Source: Phycisphaerae bacterium (GTDB lineage: Bacteria > Planctomycetota > Phycisphaerae > Phycisphaerales > SM1A02). Taken from it: a stretch of DNA of 8,929 nucleotides. Of this stretch, positions 1-6,582 are shown one piece after another. The notes beneath the pieces were generated by a model that saw only the letters and a program-made list of their open reading frames with translations, ran no database searches and was not told the DNA's origin. The stretch spans positions 19,739 through 28,667 of the forward strand of contig PAAB01000057.1 of NCBI GenBank assembly GCA_002591705.1. Reading direction: 5' to 3'. Position 1 is the stretch's first letter. The number at the start of each line of letters is the position of its first letter. The position numbers were made by a program, and so were the translations under genes.

Positions 1-276
1 CGGGTGTTCGGCGATCGGGCGGAGGAACTCGAACTGGTCCTGACCGTTCCCTACACGGGCAACTGCAATGCGGGCAACGGCACCATCCAGGTCGCCGTCG
101 CCTGTCGCTGTCTCCAGGAACAGGCGCTCCCCGCCCGACTGAACACCGGTTCCGTGGAGTGCGGACTCAAGGCGGGGCCGCACGACGGTGGCCCGGCGAC
201 GCTGCGAAACATGGTGGTGCTCAGCGCCAGCCAGGGCGGGCAGAACACCGCCGTGGTGCTCGGGAGGTGCGAATGA
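1..276 (+). CDS. Beta-ketoacyl synthase-like protein, 3' end only (degenerate active site)
   Basis: This is the last 91 codons of a gene entering from the left, read in frame 1 and ending at TGA 274-276. It aligns without gaps to the C-terminal part of the next gene, beginning at VFGD in both, and ends in a matching GGQN loop. It is therefore the C-terminal thiolase-fold half of a condensing-enzyme homologue. Three functional positions differ from active FabF-type enzymes. The catalytic Lys is Val (codon 46-48), the catalytic His of the GH motif is Asn (GNCNAG, codon 61-63), and the gating Phe of GFGG is Gln (SQGG, codon 232-234). The active-site Cys would lie upstream, outside the window. 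Loss of these residues suggests a non-condensing partner subunit, like the chain-length factor (KS-beta) of type II polyketide synthases, working with the downstream synthase. Family membership is well supported; the partner role is inference. Confidence 0.8.
   Translation, partial: RVFGDRAEELELVLTVPYTGNCNAGNGTIQVAVACRCLQEQALPARLNTGSVECGLKAGPHDGGPATLRNMVVLSASQGGQNTAVVLGRCE
262..267 (+). promoter_or_regulatory. Shine-Dalgarno site for the beta-ketoacyl-ACP synthase
   Basis: GGGAGG lies 5 nt before ATG 273, inside the last codons of the upstream gene. It fixes the start at 273 rather than at the more upstream in-frame ATG at 159, which would lie entirely within the preceding gene. Confidence 0.75.
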
Positions 277-1586
277 GCGATCGCCGTCGAATCGTGATCA
301 CCGGAGCGGGCTGGGTCACTCCCATGGGACATGATCTGGAATCGGTCTGGCAGCGACTCCTCGCGGGCGAGACCGATGTGGCTGCGATCGACCGGTTCGA
401 TGCATCGACCTTCCCGACCAGGTTCGCCTCCCAGGTCCGCGGCTACGACTGGACCGACTTCGTCGAGCATGCCTCCACGCACGGTCGACCCGGCATGCAC
501 ACGCAGTTCGCGCTGGGCGCCGCCCGGCAGGCCTGGGACGCGTCCGGGCTGGGGGATGCGAATCTCGATCGACACCGGGTGGGCATCTACCTCGGTGCCG
601 GTGAAGGCGTCCTCGACTTCACCAGCTACCAGCGGACTTCGCTGAAGGCGTGGAACGCGGATGCGGGCCGGGTGGACACCGTCCAGTGGGGTGATGCCGC
701 CAGCCGGCACCTCGACGGCATCGCCGAGATCGAGCAGGAACCGAACATGCCCGCGTCCCACATCTCACGGGAGTTCGGCATCCGCGGGCCGGTCTACAAC
801 TGCCTCACGGCGTGCGCCGCCAGCACCCAGGCCATCGGCGAAGCCGCCTCCATCCTGCACCGCGGCGACGCGGACGTCATGGTCAGCGGCGGCACCCACA
901 CCATGCTGCATGTGCTGGGCATCACCGGTTTCAACCGGCTCACCGCCATGTCGACGCGGAACGACAGTCCCCAGACCGCATCGCGGCCGTTCAGCCGATC
1001 CCGCGACGGATTCGTGATGGGCGAGGGATCGGGCATCATCGTCATGGAGACCCTCGAACACGCCGAAGCACGTGGAGCGAACATCCTCGCCGAACTGCGC
1101 GGCTTCGGGTCCACCGCCGACGCGTATCGAATCACGGACATGCATCCCGAGGGGCGCGGACCGGGCGACGCCATCCTGCAGGCCCTGGCCAACGCGGGCA
1201 TCGATCCGTCGCAGCGGCTCGACGACGGCCGCCCTCCGGTGCACTACATCTCCGCCCACGGCACCAGCACCAGCGAGAACGACTCCATCGAGACCCGGGC
1301 CGTCAAGCGGGTGTTCGGCGATCTCGCCGGCGAGATTCCCATGACGAGCATCAAGTCGATGATGGGCCATCTGATCTGCGCCGCGGGTGCCGTCGAGTTC
1401 ATCACCTGCCTGATGATCCTGCGCGACCAGATGATTCCCCCCACGATCAACCTGGACGAACCGGATCCGGAACTGGATCTCGACTACGTTCCGAACGTGA
1501 AGCGGGAGGCGGCGGTCGACACCTGCCTCAGCAACTCCTTCGGTTTCGGCGGCCAGAACGACACGCTGGTCGTCTCGCGCTTCTGA
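273..1586 (+). CDS. Beta-ketoacyl-ACP synthase (FabF/KAS II-like), catalytically complete
   Basis: A 437-residue condensing enzyme that would join an acyl group to a malonyl-ACP-derived unit with loss of CO2, in fatty-acid or polyketide-type chain building in the cytoplasm. The full catalytic set is visible: nucleophile Cys181 in TACAAS, His329 in SAHGTST, Lys361 in SIKSMMGH and His366 five residues later, plus the C-terminal GFGG gating loop. The N-terminus (RRIVITGAGWVTPMG) and length fit the FabF family (about 410-430 residues). The start ATG overlaps the upstream stop as ATGA and has a good Shine-Dalgarno site, so translation is coupled to the degenerate synthase-like gene. panC follows 4 nt after the stop. 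The sequence between about residues 105 and 170 (DFTSYQRTSLKAW onward) looks divergent from the textbook enzyme, so this may serve a specialised pathway rather than be the main fabF. Family is certain; substrate is unknown. Confidence 0.93.
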   Translation: MSDRRRIVITGAGWVTPMGHDLESVWQRLLAGETDVAAIDRFDASTFPTRFASQVRGYDWTDFVEHASTHGRPGMHTQFALGAARQAWDASGLGDANLDRHRVGIYLGAGEGVLDFTSYQRTSLKAWNADAGRVDTVQWGDAASRHLDGIAEIEQEPNMPASHISREFGIRGPVYNCLTACAASTQAIGEAASILHRGDADVMVSGGTHTMLHVLGITGFNRLTAMSTRNDSPQTASRPFSRSRDGFVMGEGSGIIVMETLEHAEARGANILAELRGFGSTADAYRITDMHPEGRGPGDAILQALANAGIDPSQRLDDGRPPVHYISAHGTSTSENDSIETRAVKRVFGDLAGEIPMTSIKSMMGHLICAAGAVEFITCLMILRDQMIPPTINLDEPDPELDLDYVPNVKREAAVDTCLSNSFGFGGQNDTLVVSRF

Positions 1587-1590
1587 TCCC

Positions 1591-2382
1591 GTGGACCATC
1601 TCAAGACACTCGACGATCTCGTACCGCACCACGGCTGTGGGCTGGTTCCCACGATGGGCGCGCTGCACGCCGGACACCGGTCGCTGATCGAGGCGATGCG
1701 TCGCGAATGCGACGACGTCGTGGTGACGGTGTTCGTGAATCCGACCCAGTTCAACGATCCGTCGGACCTCGAACGCTACCCGCGCACCCTCGAGCAGGAT
1801 CTCGAAGCGTGCCGGAGCGCCGGAGCCACCGCGGTGTTCGCTCCGGACCAGACGACCATCTACCCCCCCGACGAGACGGTGTGGATGCCGTCGCTTCCGC
1901 CGGTCGCAACCCGGCCCGGGCTCGAGGATGCCTGCCGACCCGGTCACTTCAACGGGGTGTGCACGGTGGTGGCCCGACTCTTCGATCTGATCCGCCCCGC
2001 GCACGCGATCTTCGGAGAGAAGGACTGGCAGCAGATGCTCGTCCTGGAAGCCATGGCGAAGGAACACACCGATCGCTGGAACGGACTGCGGATGCTGCGC
2101 GGCCCGACGGTGCGCGAAGCGGACGGTCTGGCCATGAGCAGTCGCAACGCCCTGCTTCCGCCCGCGAAGCGGGAACGCGCCCTCGGCCTTGCGCGGGCCC
2201 TGGCGGTCGCCGACGAGGGGGAGCGGGCGATGCGGACCGTGCTCGACGAGCACGGACTCGAAATCGAGTACGCGGTCATCCGGGATGCCCGCACCCTCGA
2301 ACCGGTGTCCGGCACGCCGGCCCGGGCGCTGATCGCCGCACGGCTCGACGAGGTTCGACTGATCGACAACGCGCCCGCCTGA
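1591..2382 (+). CDS. panC: Pantothenate synthetase (pantoate--beta-alanine ligase)
   Basis: PanC joins pantoate and beta-alanine using ATP, through a pantoyl-adenylate, to make pantothenate, the precursor of CoA and of the 4'-phosphopantetheine arm of acyl carrier proteins. The 263-residue product carries the family motifs in order: VPTMGALHAGH near the N-terminus (ATP-binding HxGH-type signature, here HAGH), FVNPTQF, FGEKDWQQ and GLAMSSRN. It is slightly shorter than E. coli PanC (283 residues), mainly at the two ends. The likely start is GTG 1591, 4 nt after the stop of the beta-ketoacyl synthase. No clear Shine-Dalgarno sequence precedes it, so translation probably depends on coupling with the upstream gene. 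Grouping with condensing enzymes makes sense, because both need phosphopantetheine. No panB or panD is seen in the window. The stop lies 3 bp from the convergent stop of the next gene. Confidence 0.96.
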   Translation: MDHLKTLDDLVPHHGCGLVPTMGALHAGHRSLIEAMRRECDDVVVTVFVNPTQFNDPSDLERYPRTLEQDLEACRSAGATAVFAPDQTTIYPPDETVWMPSLPPVATRPGLEDACRPGHFNGVCTVVARLFDLIRPAHAIFGEKDWQQMLVLEAMAKEHTDRWNGLRMLRGPTVREADGLAMSSRNALLPPAKRERALGLARALAVADEGERAMRTVLDEHGLEIEYAVIRDARTLEPVSGTPARALIAARLDEVRLIDNAPA

Positions 2383-2385
2383 GCA

Positions 2386-3255
2386 TCACTCGAGCCCGAA
2401 GTCGCTCCGGTGCGCACGGGTCCATTCGTAGACGGAGGTCGCCGGCCGCCCGGCGATGCGTTCGAAGGTGTCGGTGACCAGATCCGCCCGTCCGGCCCGC
2501 ATCTGCCGGAAATGACAGAGCACCTGCAGTTCGACGTCCTCGGCCGGCACGCCGTACTCGATGAGCATGGCGGCGAACGCATCCTCGGACATATCCACGT
2601 AGGTGATGGTCTCGCCGAACGCCCGACTCATCTCCGCCGCGATCTCGGGATAGGTCATCGCGGCGGGGCCGGTGATCTCGAGGTTCGCCTCCGCGTGGTC
2701 GGCGGGAGCCGCCTGCAACACGATCGAGGCGGTCTCCACGCAGTCGGCGAGTGCGACCATGCCGATGCGCCCCTCGCCGGCCGCGCCGAACATGCTTCGT
2801 TCATGCTTGATGCCCTCGAGCTGCCCCAGCAGGTTCGTCTCCATGACGGTCTGCGGCGACACGAGGGTCCACGGCACACCGCAGTCCCGCAGCGCCGCAA
2901 GGGCCGTCCGGTGCTGGACATCCAGCTGGTCTCCGTCGTGACGCACGGAACCGTAGAGCTTCACGATCTGTCCGACACCGGCAGCGACGGCGGCTTCGAT
3001 CACGTTGCATTCGCGAAGACCGAGATCCGGATGGATGGGACTGACCACGAACACGCGATCCGCCCGTTCCATCAGCGGCGGCAGGGTGGCGGGGTCGTCG
3101 AGATCGGCGACCACGCCGGTCACGTTGCCGCGGGTCATGCGAGCGGCGTTCGCCTCGCTGCGGCTCATCGCGAGCACCTCGACGCCGGCCCGATCAAGCA
3201 GGGTGACCACCCCCGATCCGAACATGCCGGTTGCTCCGGTGACCAGTACGCTCAT
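2386..3255 (-). CDS. NmrA-family NAD(P)-binding protein (atypical SDR)
   Basis: A 289-residue Rossmann-fold protein of the NmrA / atypical short-chain dehydrogenase group. The nucleotide-binding loop GATGMFG is at residues 7-13 and follows a short first strand (MSVLVT). After the second strand comes SRS, and an Arg there usually favours NADP(H) over NAD(H). A later segment, with KLYGSV and then HRTALAALRDCGVPWTLV, matches the NmrA pattern in which the classic Tyr-x-x-x-Lys catalytic pair is absent. Relatives include redox-sensing regulators, quinone reductases and sugar-nucleotide-type enzymes; the sequence does not decide among these. ATG 3255 is chosen because AGGAGGA lies 7 nt upstream. 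The gene is the only minus-strand gene here and is divergent from the aldehyde dehydrogenase, with a 112-bp region between the two starts. A role in redox metabolism shared with that neighbour is possible but unproven. Confidence 0.85.
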   Translation of the reverse strand: MSVLVTGATGMFGSGVVTLLDRAGVEVLAMSRSEANAARMTRGNVTGVVADLDDPATLPPLMERADRVFVVSPIHPDLGLRECNVIEAAVAAGVGQIVKLYGSVRHDGDQLDVQHRTALAALRDCGVPWTLVSPQTVMETNLLGQLEGIKHERSMFGAAGEGRIGMVALADCVETASIVLQAAPADHAEANLEITGPAAMTYPEIAAEMSRAFGETITYVDMSEDAFAAMLIEYGVPAEDVELQVLCHFRQMRAGRADLVTDTFERIAGRPATSVYEWTRAHRSDFGLE

Positions 3256-3262
3256 GACTGCA

Positions 3263-3269
3263 TCCTCCT
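3263..3269 (-). promoter_or_regulatory. Shine-Dalgarno site for the NmrA-family gene
   Basis: On the minus strand AGGAGGA lies 7 nt before the ATG whose first base is 3255. It is the strongest ribosome-binding site in the window and supports this start. Confidence 0.75.
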
Positions 3270-3300
3270 GGTCGGCAGGATAGTTTCAATCACCCGCATT

Positions 3301-3315
3301 GACCGGAATACGGTC
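3301..3315. promoter_or_regulatory. Candidate operator: GACCG-N5-CGGTC inverted repeat
   Basis: A perfect 5-bp inverted repeat with a 5-base centre (GACCG GAATA CGGTC) sits in the divergent region, 12 bp upstream of the likely -10 box of the aldehyde dehydrogenase gene, where a -35 element or a repressor site would lie. Both flanking genes could be affected. The arms are short, so chance occurrence is possible. Confidence 0.3.
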
Positions 3316-3324
3316 TCGGAGCAT

Positions 3325-3333
3325 TGCTAGAAT
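3325..3333 (+). promoter_or_regulatory. Probable extended -10 promoter element of the aldehyde dehydrogenase operon
   Basis: TGC-TAGAAT reads as an extended -10 element (TG at 3325-3326, hexamer 3328-3333). Transcription would begin near 3340 and give a leader of about 28 nt containing the GGAG ribosome-binding site. TTGACC at 3299-3304 resembles a -35 box, but the 23-bp spacer is too long. The same TAGAAT hexamer occurs upstream of lepA in this window. Confidence 0.5.
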
Positions 3334-3357
3334 GGAGGATCGAAGAGTTCAACATTT

Positions 3358-3361
3358 GGAG
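3358..3361 (+). promoter_or_regulatory. Shine-Dalgarno site for the aldehyde dehydrogenase
   Basis: GGAG lies 6 nt before ATG 3368. It favours that start over in-frame ATGs at 3299 (within the -35 region) and 3332 (overlapping the -10 box). Confidence 0.6.
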
Positions 3362-3367
3362 CACGCC

Positions 3368-4744
3368 ATGACGACCGCGACCAGCAGCACCCTCGAATCC
3401 ATCAATCCCGCCACCGGCCAGCCGATCGGTTCCGTCCCGGTGACCCCCGTCGGCGAGATCGATGCGGTGGTCGCCCGGGCTCGCGAAGCCCAGAAGGCAT
3501 GGGGTGCATTGTCGACCGCCGAACGCGTGGAGATGCTCCGACCCGTGGCCAAGGCCATCGAGGCCCGGGCCGACGAGATCGGTGATCTGATGACCTCCGA
3601 GATGGGCAAGCCCACCGTCGAGGGACGGGGCGAAGCCGCGTACGCCGCCTCGTGCGTACCGGGCGCCCTGGATTCCATCATGGAGGCACTGGCTCCCGAG
3701 CACCTCGAGGACCAGGCCGTCGAGACCACCCTCTACTACGACCCCTACGGCGTCTGCGGAGTCATCACCCCCTGGAACTTCCCCTTCCTCATGCCGCAGC
3801 AGACCGTGCTTCCCGCACTGGTCGCCGGCAACACGGTGGTGCTCAAGCCCTCCGAGGAGACCCCGCTCACCGGCCAGGCGTTCGCCGACATCTACAACGA
3901 GTTCCTTCCCGAAGGCGTGCTGCAGATCATCCACGGCGACGGCGAGCAGGGACGCGCCCTCGTGCAGTCCGACGTCAACCTGATCGCCTTCGTCGGCAGC
4001 CGGGCCACCGGCCAGCACATCCTGCAGTCGGCCGGCGGCGGTCTGAAGCGGGTCATCCTGGAACTCGGCGGCAAGGATCCGATGATCGTGCTGGACGACG
4101 CCGATCTCGACGAGGCCGCCGACTTCGCGGTCTTCAACTCCTTCCGCAATTGCGGACAGGTCTGCGTCAGCACCGAGCGGATCTACGTCGAGGACGGCAT
4201 CGCGGACAAGTTCGAGCAGGCGGTGATCAAGCGGGTCGGCGACTTCGTCGTCGGCAACGGCGCCGAGGAGGGCACGACCCACGGGCCGATGGTCAGCACC
4301 CGCCAGAAGGAGATGGTCCTGGAGCAGCTCGAGACGGCCAAGCAGCAGGGCGCCGTGGTGTCCTGCGGCGACACGCCGATGGAGGGCAACTTCGTCGCCC
4401 CCACCGTGCTCACCGGCCTGAACCACGACATGGACATCATGCACGCCGAGACCTTCGGCCCCATCGCCTGCATCATGCGGGTCAAGGACGAGGACGAGGC
4501 GGTCACCCTCGCCAACGACACGCCCTACGGACTCGGCGCCGCGGTCTTCAGCGGCGACACCGATCGGGCCGCCAATCTCGCCCGCCGCATGACCGCGGGC
4601 ATGATCGGAATCAACAAGGGTTGCGGCGGCGCCAAGGGATCCCCCTGGGTCGGAGCGCAGCAGTCCGGCTACGGCTTCCACGGCGGCACCCACGGACACC
4701 GGCAGTTCACGCAGGTCCGCATCGTGAGCGTCCCGAAATCCTGA
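3368..4744 (+). CDS. NAD(P)-dependent aldehyde dehydrogenase (ALDH superfamily, succinate-semialdehyde dehydrogenase-like)
   Basis: A 458-residue cytosolic enzyme that would oxidise an aldehyde to a carboxylic acid with NAD(P)+. The ALDH signatures appear in order: ITPWNFPF with Asn137, the cofactor-binding [15 protein letters not shown] in the dinucleotide fold, the general base Glu232 in ELGGKDP, nucleophile Cys266 in GQVC, and ETFGP near the C-terminus. The 34-residue Glu-to-Cys spacing is the family norm. Overall length and the opening [10 protein letters not shown] resemble succinate-semialdehyde dehydrogenases and related broad-specificity enzymes, but the substrate cannot be read from sequence. 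The start is set by the GGAG site and by an upstream promoter element that overlaps the alternative start codons. nadD begins 1 nt after the stop, so the two genes are almost certainly co-transcribed. The NmrA-family gene is divergent from it. Confidence 0.94.
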   Translation: MTTATSSTLESINPATGQPIGSVPVTPVGEIDAVVARAREAQKAWGALSTAERVEMLRPVAKAIEARADEIGDLMTSEMGKPTVEGRGEAAYAASCVPGALDSIMEALAPEHLEDQAVETTLYYDPYGVCGVITPWNFPFLMPQQTVLPALVAGNTVVLKPSEETPLTGQAFADIYNEFLPEGVLQIIHGDGEQGRALVQSDVNLIAFVGSRATGQHILQSAGGGLKRVILELGGKDPMIVLDDADLDEAADFAVFNSFRNCGQVCVSTERIYVEDGIADKFEQAVIKRVGDFVVGNGAEEGTTHGPMVSTRQKEMVLEQLETAKQQGAVVSCGDTPMEGNFVAPTVLTGLNHDMDIMHAETFGPIACIMRVKDEDEAVTLANDTPYGLGAAVFSGDTDRAANLARRMTAGMIGINKGCGGAKGSPWVGAQQSGYGFHGGTHGHRQFTQVRIVSVPKS

Positions 4745-4745
4745 C

Positions 4746-5378
4746 GTGACCGACGCCGCCCCCATCCTGCTCTTCGGGGGCACCTTCGATCCTCCGACCC
4801 GGGCGCACGCCGCCCTGCCGGCGCAGGCCGCGAAATTGATCGGCGCGCAACGTCTCCTCTTCGTCCCCGCCGCGATCAGTCCGCACAAGCTCGACCGCCC
4901 CCCGACGCCGTCGGCTCACCGGGTGGCCATGCTGGAACTCGCCCTCCGCGATCTGGAGGGAGCCGAGATCCGCACGTTGGAACTCGAACGGGAAGGTCCC
5001 AGCTACACGATCGACACGGTACGCGCGATCGGATCGGAGTTCGGCCCCGACACTCCGCTGCACTTCCTGATCGGGGACGACCAGGCCGAGTCCTTCCATC
5101 GCTGGCAGGACTGCGACGAACTGCTGGCCCTGTCCGCACCGGTGGTGCTGCCCCGTCGACACGGAAGCGTCGAAGCCTTCGCCCGCGCGATGGCCGAAAG
5201 CGGCGGAAACTGGTCGGAGGCCGAGGTGCGCACCTGGTGCGACCGACGACTCGATCTGCCGTGCATGACGATGTCCTCGACCGACGTGCGAAACCGGCTG
5301 GAATCGGGGGACGATGCCGACGACACGATCGATCCGCTCGTCCTCGACTACATTCGCACCCACGCCCTCTACGCCTGA
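4746..5378 (+). CDS. nadD: Nicotinate-nucleotide adenylyltransferase
   Basis: NadD transfers AMP from ATP to nicotinate mononucleotide, giving deamido-NAD+, the penultimate step in NAD synthesis. The 210-residue product has the expected motifs: GGTFDPPTRAH at residues 11-21 (nucleotidyltransferase (H/T)xGH motif, in the Thr form and with Ala in place of Gly), SPHK about 30 residues on, GPSYTIDT, FLIGDDQ in the middle, and SSTDVRNRL near the C-terminus, the ISSTxIR-type motif. Length is normal for the family. The start is GTG 4746, one base after the aldehyde dehydrogenase stop and without its own clear Shine-Dalgarno site, which implies translational coupling. NadD is often found near obgE/proA/rsfS; here it is tied to an NAD(P)-using dehydrogenase instead. 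Confidence 0.95.
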   Translation: MTDAAPILLFGGTFDPPTRAHAALPAQAAKLIGAQRLLFVPAAISPHKLDRPPTPSAHRVAMLELALRDLEGAEIRTLELEREGPSYTIDTVRAIGSEFGPDTPLHFLIGDDQAESFHRWQDCDELLALSAPVVLPRRHGSVEAFARAMAESGGNWSEAEVRTWCDRRLDLPCMTMSSTDVRNRLESGDDADDTIDPLVLDYIRTHALYA

Positions 5379-5423
5379 TTCCCAAGGCGGCTCATTCCCG
5401 ACCCCATTCCGAAAGCAGACCGC

Positions 5424-6479
5424 ATGCCCCCGCTGCAGATCCTCGATGGTCACAACGACACGCTGACCCGAATCTTCCCGCCCGCCGACGACACCTCGGC
5501 CTCCATCGTCGACCGCGACGGTGACGGACACATCGACCTCGTCCGGGCGCGGCGGGGCGGACTCGGGGCCGGCTTCTACGCGATCTTCATTCCCGGTGGC
5601 GAGGTCGAGTCGCGCCCCATCACCGCCAACGACGACACCCACCTCGAGGCCGGCTGCAGCGATGTCGTGCTTCGGACGCAGGCGCGACCGATGACCGACA
5701 GCGTGCTGGACCGGATGGACGCGATGCTCGAGCAGCATCCGGACGAGATCCGACTGGTGCGGACCGTCGACGAACTTCGGTACTGCCTCGATCACGACGT
5801 GATGGCCCTGATCCTTCATTACGAAGGCGTCGAGATGCTCGAACCGTCCCTGACGGATCTCGAGGCGGACTACGCACGCGGCCTTCGTTCCCTCGGACCG
5901 GTCTGGAGCCGATCGAACGCATTCGCCCACGGCGTGCCCTTCGCCTTCCCCTGCACGCCGGACATCGGTCCGGGGCTGACCGAGGCCGGCACCAACCTGG
6001 TCCGGCGCTGCAACGACCTGGGCATCATGCTCGACGTGTCGCATCTAAACTACCGCGGGTTCATGGATCTGGCCGAGACCACCACCGCGCCGGTGGTCGC
6101 GACGCACTGCGGGGCCCATGCGGTGTGCGCCTCCTCGCGGAACCTGCTCGACGACCAGTTCGACGTCATCCGCGACACCGGCGGCATCGTCGGCGCGAAC
6201 TTCCACGTCGGCTTCACACGCCCCGACGGCCAACGCGACGCGAACACCCCCCTCGACGTGGTCGCCGACCATCTCGACTACATGGTCGATCGCATGGGCA
6301 TCGAACACGTGGCCCTGGGCAGCGACTTCGACGGAGCCACCATGCCCGCGCCGCTGGGCGACTGCGCCGGCCTGCCCAAGCTGATCGACGTCCAGCGCAC
6401 ACGCGGCTGGAGCGACGAGGCCCTGCGGGCCATGGCGGTGGACAACTGGCTGCGGGTGCTCGAGGCGACCTGGCACTGA
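5424..6479 (+). CDS. Peptidase family M19 (membrane dipeptidase / renal dipeptidase-like) metallohydrolase
   Basis: A 351-residue zinc hydrolase of the amidohydrolase superfamily; family members cleave dipeptides, often with a D-residue or dehydro-residue at the C-terminal side. The binuclear metal ligands are all present: His10 and Asp12 in DGHND, bridging Glu134 in HYEG, His207 in DVSHL, His228 in ATHCGAH, and Asp301 in GSDFDG. The spacings Glu-to-His (73) and His-to-His (21) equal those of human renal dipeptidase (E125, H198, H219). No signal peptide or membrane segment is visible, so the enzyme is probably cytoplasmic despite the family name. The ATG is 45 nt after the nadD stop, with no obvious promoter or strong ribosome-binding site between them, so it probably belongs to the same operon. 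A role in recycling peptides or cell-wall fragments is a guess. Confidence 0.93.
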   Translation: MPPLQILDGHNDTLTRIFPPADDTSASIVDRDGDGHIDLVRARRGGLGAGFYAIFIPGGEVESRPITANDDTHLEAGCSDVVLRTQARPMTDSVLDRMDAMLEQHPDEIRLVRTVDELRYCLDHDVMALILHYEGVEMLEPSLTDLEADYARGLRSLGPVWSRSNAFAHGVPFAFPCTPDIGPGLTEAGTNLVRRCNDLGIMLDVSHLNYRGFMDLAETTTAPVVATHCGAHAVCASSRNLLDDQFDVIRDTGGIVGANFHVGFTRPDGQRDANTPLDVVADHLDYMVDRMGIEHVALGSDFDGATMPAPLGDCAGLPKLIDVQRTRGWSDEALRAMAVDNWLRVLEATWH

Positions 6480-6571
6480 GTACGGCATTGATGTGCGTGG
6501 CGGCCGATCCACCGTGGTTCCAGCGGATTTCCCTTGCATCGTGTCCCGCATGATCCAATGATGGAATCCGT

Positions 6572-6577
6572 GGGAGG
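6572..6577 (+). promoter_or_regulatory. Shine-Dalgarno site for the RCC1-like protein
   Basis: GGGAGG lies 5 nt before ATG 6583 and fixes that start. The gap after the dipeptidase (6480-6582) otherwise shows only a weak promoter-like pair, TTGCAT 6534-6539 and AATGAT 6557-6562 with a 17-bp spacer, and no convincing terminator. Confidence 0.7.
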
Positions 6578-6582
6578 CGGAC

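Noticed and set aside
3332..3367. Upstream in-frame ATG 3332 as aldehyde dehydrogenase start
   Set aside because: It overlaps the -10 box and the added residues (MEDRRVQHLEHA) do not match the family. ATG 3368 has a GGAG site at proper spacing.
3290..4888. Long open frame on the minus strand (532 codons) opposite the aldehyde dehydrogenase
   Set aside because: Its sequence is low-complexity, rich in Gly, Asp, His and Arg, and has no recognisable motif. It is a codon-bias shadow of the plus-strand gene, as expected in high-G+C DNA.
5508..5540. EF-hand-like DRDGDGHID in the M19 peptidase
   Set aside because: The HIDL part aligns with a conserved family segment before the GG turn, and there is no flanking helix pair, so the calcium-loop resemblance is probably chance.
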